64,000 nt of DNA from Eublepharis macularius (taxonomy: Eukaryota; Chordata; Lepidosauria; Squamata; Eublepharidae): NCBI RefSeq assembly GCF_028583425.1, contig NC_072805.1:11366501-11430500 (forward strand), read 5' to 3'. Below, piece after piece: positions 1-11,130 of the stretch. Position 1 is the first letter of the stretch. Each line of letters starts with the position of its first letter. The notes below the pieces were generated by a model that saw only the letters and a list, made by a program, of their open reading frames with translations, did not search any database and was not told where the DNA came from. Position numbers and translations under genes: made by a program.

Positions 1-640
1 CACCCCACCCCCCTCTGCACTGCCCTGCGTGCCCACAGAGCAGCGGAGGAGGAGGAAAAGAGCCCTCCCACCCCTCAAATGGCAGCCATGGCTGCCATTT
101 GAGGGATGGAAAGGCCGTTTTCTGCTTCCTCTGCTGCCCTGGGGATCCGCAGGGCAGCGGAGGACACCAAAAAAGGCCCTCCCACCCCTCAAATGGCAGC
201 CGTGGCTGCCATTTGAGGGGCAGGAGGGCCCTTTTCCACCTCCTCTGCTGCCACGTGGGCCTGCAAAGCAGTGGAGGAGGCCTCCACCACCCCAACATCA
301 GATGGAAGGTAATTGGGGAGCTGGGGCTGGGGCTTGGGAGGGGGTGAGGGGCTGGGGGGTGGGGTGAGGGGTGAGGGGCTGAGGGCTGGGGGCTGGGCTG
401 TTTAAAGGGTCCTGCCGCTTGCAAGCGGCAGGAAAAGTTTAAATGACCATTTCCCCCGGGGAAATGGCCATTTAAACTGGTCCTTTAATACGAACCTAAC
501 GAACCAGTAGTCCAGTTCATGGAAGTTCGTGGAAACAAGCTTCCACGAACCCTGGTTCGCGAACCCCGAACCAGGCTGGTTCATGGGCTTTTTTGGTCTG
601 TCTTTAGGTTGGTGCCCATCTCTAGTTACTAACCACCTCA
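1..640. repeat. Palindrome-rich composite repeat at window edge
   Basis: Two ~114-bp spaced units each carry a long palindrome: 72-105 is a perfect 34-bp inverted repeat centred on CCATGG, and 185-220 is its near copy. A G-rich run (300-400) follows, then further palindromes: 411-432 (perfect, 22 bp, centred on TTGCAA) and 436-477 (one mismatch). The segment ends near a GGTGCCCATCTCTAGT terminus at about 610-630. Serial hairpins like this suggest a non-autonomous DNA element. The left end lies outside the window, so its class is unknown. Confidence 0.5.
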
Positions 641-644
641 AGGA

Positions 645-745
645 GGGGCCTGGAGATCTCCCAGAATTACAGTTGATCTCTAGACTATAGAGATCAGATC
701 CCCTGGAGGAAATGGCAGCTTTCAGAGACTCTAAAACCTACAAAA
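645..745 (+). repeat. Family A interspersed repeat, fragment
   Basis: Shares the core CTGGAGATCTCCCAGAATTA, then CCCCTGGAGGAAATGGC, with fuller copies at 4,526, 7,638 and 52,574 (forward) and 20,034 and 41,330 (reverse). Both ends are missing. The family is recognised by internal comparison only. Confidence 0.6.
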
Positions 746-1152
746 GTGCTAGAGTGACAACAGAAAATGAAGCCATTCTAGGACTTTTGCTTCTCCTATG
801 GTATACCATAGGGACTAGGAGAAACTGATAGTCACCTGTAAAAACACTAAAAGACTGGTGTAGGCTGGCATCGTATGGGCCTTCCAAGTGGATTTTTCTC
901 CTTAACATTAAGAAACATGTGTAGAGGATTCTAAGAGCTTTTTAGGCTAAGTGGAACATAACTAGACAGGAGTTAGTTACACTGGAATAAATGTTTAGGG
1001 ATAGGATGACAAATAGAACACGTGCATGCCGGCATACAAGTGACATAAAGCAGGAGAAAAAGACAGGGGGAGAAAAGGAATTTAAAATTAGAATTTTGGT
1101 GGAAGGAAGTGACCTCACATGAGGGAGTCAGAAGAGGTGACCTTGGAGCTAG
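746..1152. other. Intergenic, nothing recognised
   Basis: I see no coding exon, RNA gene or clear repeat in this stretch. Confidence 0.4.
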
Positions 1153-1160
1153 ACATGATG

Positions 1161-1572
1161 TAGGGTTGCCAGGTCCCTATACCCTCCTAGCGGGGGGCGG
1201 GGCTAGCAATGACAAGGAATCCCCTTCCCACGCTCCTGGTGCTGACACAATGACATAACTTCCTGGAACTGATGTTATTGAAAAGGCAATGGGCATGCTC
1301 CTGTGCTTTGCACAGGGCCAGTTCAGCCTGTTGGGGGCCAAAATTGGCTCCTGCGAAGTATGGCGGCATGCCCACCATCAGGCTCAATGATGTCACTTCA
1401 GGATGTGATGTCATCGAGCCTTCCAGGAGCATGCCTACTGCACTCTTGCCTGGGAAGTTTCTTGCCTCCCAGGCCCATCCTCCACACATTCCCCCCCAAC
1501 CAAGTAAGTGGCAGTGGGGGGCAGAGGCTGAGAGCAGTAGATCCGTTGCCTCCACAGGGAATGGGATCCCTA
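1161..1572 (+). mobile_element. hAT-type non-autonomous element, family G (412 bp)
   Basis: The element starts TAGGGTTGCCAGG and ends GGATCCCTA. It is bracketed by a perfect 8-bp direct repeat ACATGATG at 1,153-1,160 and 1,573-1,580. An 8-bp target duplication is the hallmark of hAT transposition. The interior is GC-rich and non-coding. The 5' end matches the elements at 9,754 and 47,510. Confidence 0.75.
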
Positions 1573-1580
1573 ACATGATG

Positions 1581-2125
1581 TCACATCCCCTCTTAAGCTC
1601 CCTCCCCAAACTCCATTATTTCCAAGGCACTGCCCTTAAGGATTCAGGAATTTTCCAAGCCAGAGTAGGCAATCCTAAATCAATCCAAGCAGCTCCACAT
1701 TTTTAGCCTGTCAAATGGCTAGCAACCCTCACCCCATCTCCCAATGGTGGCAAAGTGGCTTTTGCTGTATCACCACATCAGCCTAAGAACAGCCAAGTAG
1801 AGCACAGAGGCCAAGGGGGGCTCTTGTAATGGAGGAGGGAACCCCTGGCAGTGGCTCAGAATGGAAGGAACCCTGCAGCCTTTTGCCTCTTGCTATTCCC
1901 ACCAGCCTTGCACAATCAAGCCTTTCACAACCTTACCACCATGACTGGTGGTTTCTTAGGAACTTAACGACGTGCCTGTCTGTGCTACCAATTTGGCAAT
2001 GCAACAGCAGAAGTTAGATTCATAGCTTAGAGGCAAGTGCCACTTGTGACCTGTAGACATGAAGTCCCAAGTTCAGTTCCTGATTATGCCAAGCTCTGGG
2101 TTCAGACCTGATCCAAATGTTACAG
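1581..2125. other. Intergenic, nothing recognised
   Basis: No supported feature. Short open frames here lack any family signature. Confidence 0.4.
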
Positions 2126-2129
2126 CCCT

Positions 2130-3500
2130 TACATTGGGCCAGTGGTCCATCTGAACCAGCACACTGCTTCATGCAGGCAGCAGGCAGTTAGTTGTCCTGG
2201 AGGGCAAACAAAGGGGACAGAAGCCGAGGCCTTCCTCTGATGTTGCCACCAAGTACTGGGAATTCAGAAGTTTCCTGTCTCTCTATATATGCAGATCTCC
2301 TTTAGTCATCACGGCTAGTAACCACCATTGGACTTGGATCTGTCTAACCTTCTTTTAAAGCTATCTGTGCTTGTGACCATCAGACCTCCACTGGCAGTGA
2401 ATTCCACATTACAAGCTGAGTAAATAAATATTTCTGTTTGTGTATCCTGAAATTACTGCCCATCAACTTCATTCCACCCTCACCGCCAGTTCTAGCATTA
2501 TGGGAGAAAAAGTTCTCTTTATATACTTTCTCTACCCTATTTCATAAAGCTTTATCACAGTGATAGTCATCAGAGGCTCAGAAGCCACATGTGGCTCTTC
2601 TGAGCCCAATTAAGGCCCCTGCCCCAAGTTTCAGGAAAGTGGGCAAGGCCTGTAGTTGGCAGGTGTTTCCCACCTTGAAAGAATTGCTTCTGGGGGAACA
2701 GATAAAGTGCAAGCCTCCATGAGGTGCAGGTCTCATGCCAGGGATACAAGTAAATGTGGCTCTCTTGGTTTGGGTAATTTAGAATGTGCCTCTCTACAAG
2801 CCACACTACCACTGCTCTACCGTATCCCCCCTCAGTCATCTTTTTTCTAAACTGAAACGTCCCAGACTATTCAGCCTTTCTTTGTCAGAAAAATGCTCAA
2901 CCCACTAATCATCTTGGTTGCCCTCTTGGGGACTTTTTCCAGCCCTGCAATATCCTTTTTGAGATATGGTGACCAGAACTGCACAGAGTATTCCAGTTGA
3001 GGCTGCACCATAAATCTATACAGGGGCATTATAATATTGGCTTTTATTTTCAGTCCCTTTCCTAATAAGAGCCCCGTGGTGCAGAGTGGTAAGCTGCAGT
3101 ATTGCAGCCCAAGCTCTGCTCACAAACTGAGTTCGATCCTGGCGGAAACCGGGTTCAGGTAGCCAGCTCAAGGTTAACTCCCATCCTTCTGAGGTCGGTA
3201 AAATGAGCACCCAGTTTCCTAGGGGTAAAGTGTAGATGACTGGGGAAGGCAACGGCAAACCACCCTGTAATAAAAAGTCTGCCAAGAAAACGTCGTGATG
3301 CGACGTCCCCTCATGGGTCAGTAATGACTTGGTGCTTTTACAGGGGACTACCTTTACCTTTCCTAATAATTCCTAGCATGGAGTTTGCCTTTTTCACTGC
3401 TGGTACACACTGAGTTGACATTTTCATCAAGTTATCCATTATAACCTCAAGATCTCTTTCCCTCTCCATCAAGCCAGTTCAGACCCCACCCCCTTAAGTT
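2130..3500 (-). mobile_element. CR1 LINE 3' region, reverse orientation, interrupted
   Basis: The + strand reads as the reverse complement of CR1 3' sequence. It includes the segment about 'beats the dash' of typical CR1: CCAGTGGTCCATCTGAACC near 2,140, GAGGCCTTCCTCTGATGTTG near 2,226, and GACCAGAACTGCACAGAGTA near 2,970. The CR1 text resumes after 3,370, so the Sauria SINE at 3,069-3,356 is nested inside it. No open frame survives. Confidence 0.7.
3069..3356 (+). mobile_element. Sauria-type SINE (tRNA head, Bov-B-like tail)
   Basis: The head carries Pol III box-like elements (GTGGTGCAGAGTGG; GTTCGATCC at 3,131-3,139). The tail GTCAGTAATGACTTGGTGC then ACCTTTACCTTT resembles the Bov-B LINE 3' end. 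Family knowledge ties this architecture to squamates. A 13-bp perfect duplication CCTTTCCTAATAA flanks it (3,056-3,068 and 3,357-3,369), so the insertion is intact and relatively young. Confidence 0.88.
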
Positions 3501-3513
3501 GCTATTTGAGATA

Positions 3514-3572
3514 AGGGGGGGTCCCTTAATCTATAATCCAAAGGGGGGGGTCCCTTAATCTATAATCCAAAT
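3514..3572. repeat. Tandem duplication, two copies of ~30 bp
   Basis: A G-run followed by TCCCTTAATCTATAATCCAA occurs twice back to back, with slight length difference in the G-run. It looks like slippage or a local duplication. Confidence 0.8.
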
Positions 3573-3589
3573 TGATTAAGGGTCAAAGT

Positions 3590-3901
3590 AGATCAGACAG
3601 TGCCAGGGGTAGGTTTCACCATTATGTTGCCTTACATGTTATTTGTTGATTTAAATATGTGCTCCTATATACTACCTGTGCTTCATGTTGTCTAATGTGA
3701 GTCCTAGAATTGCCTATGTTCTGTTTCAGCAATTCTTTAACTCCATATTGGATCCTTGCTAATGCTATAACTTTGTAAACTTGTATTTATTTACCCTATG
3801 GCGTTGTTTATGGAAATGCCCTTGCTACTGATTGTACTAATCTCACACTGTGTAATCTGCCTTGAGTCTCCGTGAGAAAGGCAGACAATAAATAAATAAA
3901 T
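3590..3901 (+). mobile_element. LINE/SINE 3' end with ATAAATAAATAAAT tail
   Basis: The element ends TGTGTAATCTGCCTTGAGTC, then GTGAGAAAGGCAGACAATAAATAAATAAAT. The same 3' end occurs in reverse at 25,318-25,440, and a body fragment (CCTATATACTACCTG) recurs near 11,310. The class is uncertain; it is probably the 3' end of a non-LTR retrotransposon. Confidence 0.5.
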
Positions 3902-4192
3902 CCCCCTCCAGTGTTGTTTTTGGACAGAAAAAGGTGCAAGGGAAAGGCAGGAATTCTCCCCCCATCCCAGCACTATGGTAGTCCCAACCAGAACTGGGTT
4001 CCTGCAGTGTTGTTGAAAGTTTTCCACTGGAAACCCAATCTATAAAATGGTGAGACCAAACTCAGGGCTGCTGCCTTGTCTAGTTTGGCCCTGAGTAAGT
4101 GATCCTTCATGAAACATAGAAACTCTGTATAGATGGATACTACATAGTAGTATAAACCAGGTGACACTGTTGTAGTAGCATAGAAGCCACAT

Positions 4193-4345
4193 CTCAGAAT
4201 CTTAGAACTGGGGAAGGCCTTTTAATTCAACCCCCTGCTCAATGTAGGAAATCAGGATCTACAGAAGCCCCTTTAGTGAGGGAGAGCCCACCACCCTAAA
4301 TGGGTAATTGGAGAACTGTTCTCATAATTTACAAGTTCAACCAAA
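4193..4345 (-). mobile_element. CR1 LINE 3' fragment, reverse orientation
   Basis: The + strand begins with AGAATCTTAGAACTGGGGAAG, the reverse complement of the CR1 terminus, followed by CAACCCCCTGCTCAATG and decayed CR1 text. No coding capacity remains. Confidence 0.65.
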
Positions 4346-4372
4346 ATATATCTTTCTGTAGCTTACGCTCAT

Positions 4373-4505
4373 GAGTGTTTTCACATACAGTGCATAATAC
4401 ACTTCCAATGCACTTAAGCAGTAATTTGCAACTGGATTTTCCTGTTTCACAAAGGAGAATCTAATTGCAAAAGATTACTAAACTGCCCTGAAAGTGCTTT
4501 ATCCC
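4373..4505. mobile_element. Palindromic MITE, decayed (relative of 30,456)
   Basis: The ends TTTTCACATACAGTGCATAA and GCTTTATCCCATGTAA are roughly inverted. The interior shares CACTTCCAATGCACTT with the better copy at 30,456-30,587. Confidence 0.45.
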
Positions 4506-4525
4506 ATGTAATCTTGCCCTCAAGG

Positions 4526-4733
4526 TAGGGTTGCCAACTTCCAGATAGGGCCTGGAGAATTCCCAGAATTACAACTCATCTCAAGACCACAGAGTTCAGT
4601 TCCCCTGGAGGAAATGGCTGCTTTGGAGGGAAGACTTTATGGCATTACACTCTGCTGTGGGTCCCACCCCAACTTCCCCAAGCTCCACACCCAGAATCTC
4701 CTGGAATTTCCCAACCTGGAACTGGATCCCCTA
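4526..4733 (+). mobile_element. Family A element, near full length
   Basis: Runs from TAGGGTTGCCAACTTCCAG to CTGGAACTGGATCCCCTA, and the two ends are inverted relative to each other. The core matches the other family A copies. A clean target duplication is not visible. TIR-like ends suggest a DNA transposon derivative. Confidence 0.6.
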
Positions 4734-5356
4734 CCTACAAAGCAGCAGAGAACAGGCCCCACCCTCTTCTACCTGGTAGCCCTTCATATGTTTGAAGATT
4801 GTGATTGTTTCCCTTCTGTTTCCTCTTCTCCAGTTCCTTCAACATTTCCTCATAGGACTTTGTTTTCCAAATTTGTGGTTTACATCATACATCTAAAAAT
4901 GCTATTAAATACAATTTATAAAGCTAACCATCAGAAAAGTTAATGGACATCAGCAGACATAAGTTGTAGTCTTATCCTGTAATGACTTTGGAGAAAGTCA
5001 TGGTGTAATTTCAAGTTATTCAAAAATTGGTTTAGGTTGTTTGCAAGAACATGTTATAGTAGAACAAGGCCATATGATACCTGACTATTCCCTTGCAGCC
5101 AAAATGATAATCACACCAAAAAACCTGGAAAAATGTCCAAAAAATTGACCATTAAAACATGGCAGGTAACCAAATTATCTAAATGTACTGAACCAGTTCA
5201 TTTAACAGATGTTTCTGGAGGGGGGAACTGCTTCTCAACTATTTGGAAACCTTTGCTAGATTTTTGAAAGAGGAAACTTGGATTATGTGCTGATGTATAT
5301 AACTGTTCATCAGTGATGTCATTTATTAAGAGTGTTGCAAATGTTATAAACATAGT
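4734..5356. other. Intergenic, nothing recognised
   Basis: AT-rich sequence without a recognisable gene or repeat boundary. Confidence 0.4.
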
Positions 5357-5545
5357 TTCAGGCGGGTAGCTGTGTTGGTCTATAGTAGAATAGCAAGATT
5401 TGGGTCCAATAGCACCAAAGACCAGTAAGATTTCCAGGGTATGAGCTTTCGAGAGTCAGGGCCCCATATCTGTTGAAGGGAGCTTTGACTCTCAAAAGCT
5501 CATACCCTGGTAATCTAGTTAATCTTTAAGGTGTTACTGGATCCA
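5357..5545. repeat. Fold-back repeat F1, copy 1
   Basis: The left arm has GGGTCCAATAGCACC and CCAGGGTATGAGCTTTCGAG. The right arm returns CTCATACCCTGG and GGTGTTACTGGATCC in inverted order around a short centre (about 5,470). This is a hairpin element of the same family as 17,640, 37,765, 40,560 and 55,817. The right-arm hammerhead-like box is mutated here (CTGTTGA). Confidence 0.75.
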
Positions 5546-5814
5546 TTATAAACATTGTTGTCTTGATCTTTAAGTATTATGATTTATATGTCGTCTCTCA
5601 TGTTTTGGTACTGTGTTTTATACAGAAAATAAAAAGGACAAGTTTGCTAAACCTCTGACCAGCTTCTTTACTCCTGTGAATGCAGTCCAGTGTGTCAACA
5701 TCTCCCTTAAAGACAGAATTTCAGAACAAATGTGAGTTGCCCGGAAACTCTTATTTCTCTTGACTTGGATACTGTGCTATTCTTAGTCCAGCCTCCAAGG
5801 TCTGTAGCACGTCA
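5546..5814. other. Intergenic, nothing recognised
   Basis: No supported feature. Confidence 0.35.
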
Positions 5815-5975
5815 GGGAAAAGCTAGCTGCTGTATTTTATCCCCACAACATCCTTGTGAGGTAGGCTAGGCTGAGAGTGACTGGGCCCAAAAGTCAGCCA
5901 CTGGCCTCCATGACAGAGTGGGGATCTCTAATTGAGAACTAACCACTGCACAACATTGGCTTTTAATCCATTCAC
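5815..5975 (-). mobile_element. tRNA-derived SINE, reverse orientation, decayed
   Basis: The + strand shows CCCCACAACATCCTTGTGAGG then GGCTGAGAGTGACTGG and AACCACTGCACAACATTGGC, the reverse of the SINE text seen at 29,863. The tRNA head is degraded. Confidence 0.6.
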
Positions 5976-7635
5976 TAATTTCTTAGGATCTCAGCTCATT
6001 AGGCCCTAAAATGAGCAAGGAAAGCAGATACCTCAAGCTGTGTATGGTATGGATGGCAGAACGGGCACAAAAAAGGCCTGAATCTTCAGTGCTTATGCAG
6101 GTAAATCAGGGGATTTCAACAGCTACAACAGCCTTCCCAGCCTTCCTTTGAATCTTATCATGTCTCCTTAAATAACTTCATCCATGATTAAGACTTTCTC
6201 TTGACAAGCCACCACTGTCTTCTGCTTTTGGCCTTTCAGATGCATGAATAAGTCTCCTTCAAACAATATCTAACTGTGGTGTCCCCCCCCCACTTTTACA
6301 GTGAAGCAGCTGGCTGTTTTATAAACCAGTTCCCCTCCCCCTTCCCTGCAGAAAGCACCGGGGGGGGGCGTCCTTTGGCAATTGTGGCTCAGTACTAGAC
6401 AGCGCATGTTACTTATTCAGATGTTCGCTGGTCTTAGAGGGAACATGAGCCTCAATTATGGGATTTTTTCCCACCCTTGGTAATGTATTTATTTATTACA
6501 TTTATATTTCGCTCTCCCTGAAAACCAGGCTCAGAGCAGATCACAATGAACTCATAAAACAGGCAGAAAAATAATTAAAACACTTCAGTTCAAACATCGT
6601 GGCATTTCACATGACACAGTCCCTCTATGTAAGTTTAAATAATTACAGAACACTTATTTTCAAGCTTCAGAACCTCCCGAACTGTTTTGTTTCTACCCAT
6701 ATTTCAAAAAGTTTGTTTATAGTCTCACTGACAACCATTTGAACTTCTTTATATTCAAGTTAGGTTGTAAAGCTCAATTTACTTCAGAGGAGTCCCACAA
6801 AACCACTACCTCAACTCTGTTACTCCAGTCTGAGTCCTTTCAACAGCCTCGTTGGATTGAAGTAAGTCTACTCACGAAGGATATAAGAACGGTAAATTAC
6901 TTCCAAGTTTATACTGAACAACTGCATGTAAGGTTGCCAGCTTTTTAACAGGGTCTTCCTCCTGTGCCTAATAACACCTGGATGCGCAGGCATTATGTTT
7001 TTCATTCACCGTAGAAAGTTGCAGAACAGCCACTTCATTGTAAGCCCCACATAAGACTCCACCTTTGCCAGGTACTGCAAAGCAACATTCAATCTGTTAA
7101 ACTAAATAAATTGCATCACTTAAAGAAAATATGAATTTGCTTATAATAAAGAGAAGTTTTGGATCCCTTTCCAGCATGTCCTTTTAAAAGATGCTTTTAA
7201 GGTTCACAAAGGGATTCCAGATGACAGTCTCTACAGCAGCACTTGATCGGTTGGCAGGCTGTAGCTCAAAGACTGTGTTTCTTTAGCTGCCAAGGAGGGT
7301 GTAGGTACCGCTTCTCCTGGGGCAGTTCCCTGTCCCTTTGCTTGGTGGAGTAAGAGCAGTATTTCTAGTTAGATATATAGCAAGTAAGAAGGGAGCGGAT
7401 CTAGCAGAACAGTTTGGGAAATCTAAAGCTACAGAACCCAGAACTGCCAAAGAAATGAAGCTTCCATCTTGCAACCTGAGTTGCTTCCACAAGGGTGTGG
7501 GGAAAGCTGCTGCTGCTGAGGAAGCAGCAGCAAGCCAGGTGGAAGTGGGCAGGGACAGCTGCTGTCTCCATCCTTCTGTTACTGCTGCACAAAAACATTG
7601 GTGCGGTAACGACCACAGTGGCCCCTTGCAGTGCT
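5976..7635. other. Intergenic, mostly unrecognised
   Basis: The only recognisable piece is at 6,480-6,600 (TATTTATTACATTTATATTTCG, then CTCAGAGCAGATCACAATGA), a reverse LINE 3' scrap. No exon or RNA gene is supported. Confidence 0.4.
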
Positions 7636-7637
7636 GC

Positions 7638-7775
7638 TAGAGTTGCCAACCTCCAGGTGGTGCCCAGAGATCTTCCAGAATTACAGTTCACCTCCAGACT
7701 GCAGGGATCAGTTCCCCTGGAGAAAATGGCTGCCTTGGAGGGTGGACTCTATGCAGTTATACCCTGTAGAGCATC
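7638..7775 (+). repeat. Family A repeat, 5' part
   Basis: Starts AGTTGCCAACCTCCAGGTGG and carries the family core CAGTTCCCCTGGAGAAAATG. It stops near the segment that reads ATGCAGTTATACCC. The 3' terminus is lost. Confidence 0.65.
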
Positions 7776-8615
7776 TACTCAGACGTTCTACTCGCAGACA
7801 CCTTGTCCTTCTTTCGATTTAGAAGGTTTTTCTTTGTTCCAGCCCAAAGGAGAAAGCCCTGAGAGTCCTACAATATCATGCAGAAGCAACTCCAAAATTG
7901 CAGGGGCACGCTGCATGTCACATGAGGTGGTCCATGGAGCCACAAAACACACAAGTAGTACGTTCATGTGGTGCAGTTATACCAAGTTCCATCTTCCGTA
8001 ACTTCCCTATGTACATGTGGCTGCATCCACACTAAAGTTCTTCTCAATCCAGGTTTCCAAAGTGCAGCTTTTTATTTCTTAGCATCCACAGGACATTATC
8101 TTTGAATGGTCCACTTTCCAGGCTTCCATCATCTTTGGACATTTGTCTCTCAATCCGGGCCGGATACAATCTTTCCAGAAAGAACACAGCCCCAGCACAT
8201 TAGCAAGCCATGGAAAGGTGTGCATTTTCTGAGGCTCCCCACACATCGCCACCATTTTCCTTCCATCAGCTCCTTGCAGTTACCACTTTCCCTGCTCTGC
8301 CACTGGACAGCTTTCTCCAAATTAGTAATTGCTATGGCAATCACTAGATAGATCAGAGCAGGATAGATTAGAGCTTGCTGGCATATTTGGAATTCTGAAA
8401 CAGGATGCTGGGCACCACCTCAAAATGGCTGCCCTTGAGGGGAGAGCCAACCTTCAAGTGTCAGGAAGCGAGGTTATGCAAGAATCTAATAACTGTTCAG
8501 TGTTTCAGAAAGAAGCTCTAGTTAATAGGACACCTTTAAAATTAACATTGTTTAAGAATACTTTCTTCCCTGCATATAGCTTACCTTCAGCCACAGTGTG
8601 AGTCCTTGGCAGGTA
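7776..8615. other. Intergenic, nothing recognised
   Basis: A short family A scrap may sit at 8,420-8,460 (AAAATGGCTGCCCTTGAGG). Otherwise nothing is recognised. Confidence 0.35.
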
Positions 8616-8619
8616 GAAT

Positions 8620-9230
8620 CCACAAGTTCTCCACAACAAACATGCAGGCGTATTGGTTGAAGTAACTTTATTAGAGATCCATCAAGTTCAAGGTGCTCAG
8701 ACAAGTGAAATTGGCAGAAGTGACGTAACTGGGATTGGGAATGTTAGTTATAGGGAATGTTCCCACCATCAGGATAAGGGCCATTAAAGTTTTGGGCACG
8801 AAAGAGCTGGGAGGGGGGTGACAGGGAGAAGCTAGGTTTAGGCTAGACAGAACAAAGAATGAAATTATCTCAGTTCCCAAGAACATACATTTCAAGCTGG
8901 CCGCAGCTAGCGTTCAAGGACACTCCTGGAGGCAGCGGGGAAAGAGGAAGTAAATACTTGTGAGATAATCTACTGCCTTAACATCAGTAAGAAACTTCTC
9001 ATGCTCTCAGAGGACCAGTACATAACACAGAATACATTCATGGCAGATGTGCAAACAGGCATACATGAGACACACAGTGAAGATCCTTGTGCTGGCAGCA
9101 GCTGCCAAAGGATTTTTTTAAAAAAATCAGCACAGCCAATCAGATCTTAAGTGGCCAATCAGAAGCCCTGCAAGGCAAAAACCCCACTGGCCCACCCACT
9201 TTCTAAAGACACTTAGTATGCACCAGGAAA
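8620..9230 (-). mobile_element. Possible solo LTR, reverse orientation
   Basis: Read on the - strand, a stretch ending with AATAAAG (signal at 8,668-8,673) is followed by ACTTCAACCAATACGCC and a CT-rich 3' part, which resembles an LTR R-U5 arrangement. I could not define terminal TG/CA ends or a target duplication, so this is tentative. Confidence 0.25.
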
Positions 9231-9252
9231 AGACCACCAAGCACCCCGTCCC

Positions 9253-9503
9253 CAGGGCTTTTTTTCAGCGGGAACGCGGGGGAATGGAGTTCTGGCACCT
9301 CTTGAAAATGGTCACATGGCTGGTGGCCCCGCCCCCTGATCTCCAGACAGAGGGGAGTTTAGATTGCCCTCTGCGCCGCTCAGGGTGGAGGGCAATCACC
9401 CCCTGTCTGGAGATCAGGGGGCGGGGCCACCAGCCATGTAACCATTTTCTCCAAGGGCAACCCACTGAGTTCCACCACCTCTTTTCCCACAAAAAAAGCC
9501 CTG
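9253..9503. mobile_element. hAT-type palindromic MITE, 251 bp, copy 1
   Basis: The terminal inverted repeats are CAGGGCTTTTTTTC and AAAAAAAGCCCTG. The arms, including CCCCGCCCCCTGATCTCCAG, fold back almost completely around a centre near 9,380. It is flanked by a perfect 8-bp duplication CCCGTCCC (9,245-9,252 and 9,504-9,511). It is non-coding and must have been moved by a transposase encoded elsewhere. Confidence 0.88.
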
Positions 9504-9511
9504 CCCGTCCC

Positions 9512-9745
9512 TAATATACATCGTCCTGGCAGCAACAGTGAGGGAAACAAGTTCATTTCAAATTTAGAGAATACCCTGCTTGCTGGCAATACTTATTCAT
9601 GCTCATTTATGAGAGTCATCAACAAGACCAGCTAGCATTGATCTGGGGGACAGAGTGAACCTCTAATAATGCCCCCAACACTCTCCCACAGATACAGATT
9701 TTATAAGAAAGATCAGGAGATGCAAGAAAGCACCTTCCAAGAATC
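9512..9745. other. Intergenic, nothing recognised
   Basis: No supported feature. Confidence 0.35.
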
Positions 9746-9753
9746 TCTGCCTG

Positions 9754-10234
9754 TAATGTTGCCAGGTGTCTGGTTTTCCCCTGGACAGTCTGATTTTTTT
9801 ATTGGACTGTAGGGGAAATGCGGTTAAAACACCAGACGTATAGATGTCCAGTATTTTTGTGCATGGGGGAAGAGAGGCTGGCCACTGGAATGCAGGAGGT
9901 GGCAGCAGCAGCACCTTCCTGCATCACCTCCTCCTTCTCCCCTCCCCCCTGCTTGTAGCACTCCTGCCGGAGTGGCCGGTGAGCCCACCCAGCCTCCTAT
10001 GCCACTTCCACCTCCCCCCGCCCCGTTTCCAGCCAGCCCAGTGTCCTGCACACTGGGGAAGTAGCCCACTCACCCAACCGCCTGTGCGCCAGCAATGACA
10101 TGACATGCATAAGTGACATCATCACACTGGAGTTGTGAGCACGCATGCATTTTGTGCACGTGCTAAGGAGAAAAAATGGGTGAGAGCCAGGGCTCCTGTC
10201 CATTTTTGGAGGGGGAAGTCATCTGGCAACCCTA
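9754..10234 (+). mobile_element. hAT-type non-autonomous element, family G (481 bp)
   Basis: The ends are TAATGTTGCCAGGTG and ATCTGGCAACCCTA, inverted relative to each other. The flanks TCTGCCTG (9,746-9,753) and TTTGGCTG (10,235-10,242) match at 6 of 8 positions, a decayed target duplication. The interior includes GTGACATCATCACACTGG, also seen in the chimera at 34,322. Confidence 0.65.
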
Positions 10235-10242
10235 TTTGGCTG

Positions 10243-10899
10243 CCTCTGAGGAGCTCCAGGACTTCTAAGAACACAATTTGAAAACCTTCCCAGTAACCAA
10301 TGTTGCACCAATCTAATACCACTCTGTCCATACTGGGGCTGCTGAGAGTTCGTAAGAGTAACATTCATCTTTCAACAGGACTTATATGAAAGGTATTCAA
10401 AAAGATGTAGGATACAATAGTTTTAAATGGGGCAAAGCTTATCCAGACTGGCCCGGGTTGTATTTCCCAAGATTAGCTGGACAATAGGTCTGCAGCAGAC
10501 CACCTGTAGACCGCTGCTACTCTGTGTCCCTTGTTTACAGCGTAGCAATTACTCTAGGGTGTGATAGGTGGTAAAATCACCTGTGTTTTCGAGCATGGAG
10601 AACATTAGCCTCATTAATGAGCTGTTAATTGGCAGCTGCAGGCCTCCCTGATGCGTAGTGCGGTTCTTGAAGTTAAACATCTCTCTTGGGCTGAGAAGCA
10701 CTGGTGATGGTTTTACTTGCACCAAGCTACGATATTTTATTTTTATTCCATTCTTCCTCCAAGGAGTTCATGGTATTGCACATAGTCCCTGCAATTTTTC
10801 TTCATGGACACATATAAAACTGATCCTTGACCCAACACAGTCAGTTGCCTGCTTAGACTGGCAGCCACTTTCCATGGTCTCAGGTAATTTCACACCACC
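10243..10899. other. Intergenic, nothing recognised
   Basis: No exon, RNA gene or clear repeat seen. Confidence 0.35.
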
Positions 10900-11130
10900 C
10901 AGTACCTGATCCTTTTAACTGGAGATTCTGGGGATTGAACCTGGGGCCTGCGGCATGCAAAGCAATGGCTTCCCACTGAGACATGACCCCTCCCCTTTCA
11001 CAACAAGGCTGTGAAACAGAACAGGCTGAGAGTGAGAGACTAGCCCAAAGTCACCGAGTGACTTCCATGATGAGTAAGCGGAGTTTGGGCCTCACCAGCC
11101 CTCATTCCACACTCTAACTCCTGCACTGCA
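10900..11130 (-). mobile_element. Two reverse SINE fragments
   Basis: 10,900-10,985 reads ACCTGATCCTTTTAACTGGA then GGGGATTGAACCTGGGGCC, the reverse of a tRNA-headed SINE also present at 63,080-63,885. 11,000-11,130 reads GGCTGAGAGTGAGAGACTAG and resembles the reverse SINE at 5,815. Confidence 0.55.

Noticed and set aside
7495..8001. 168-codon + strand frame
   Set aside because: It runs through a family A repeat and shows no conserved domain or splice-supported structure.
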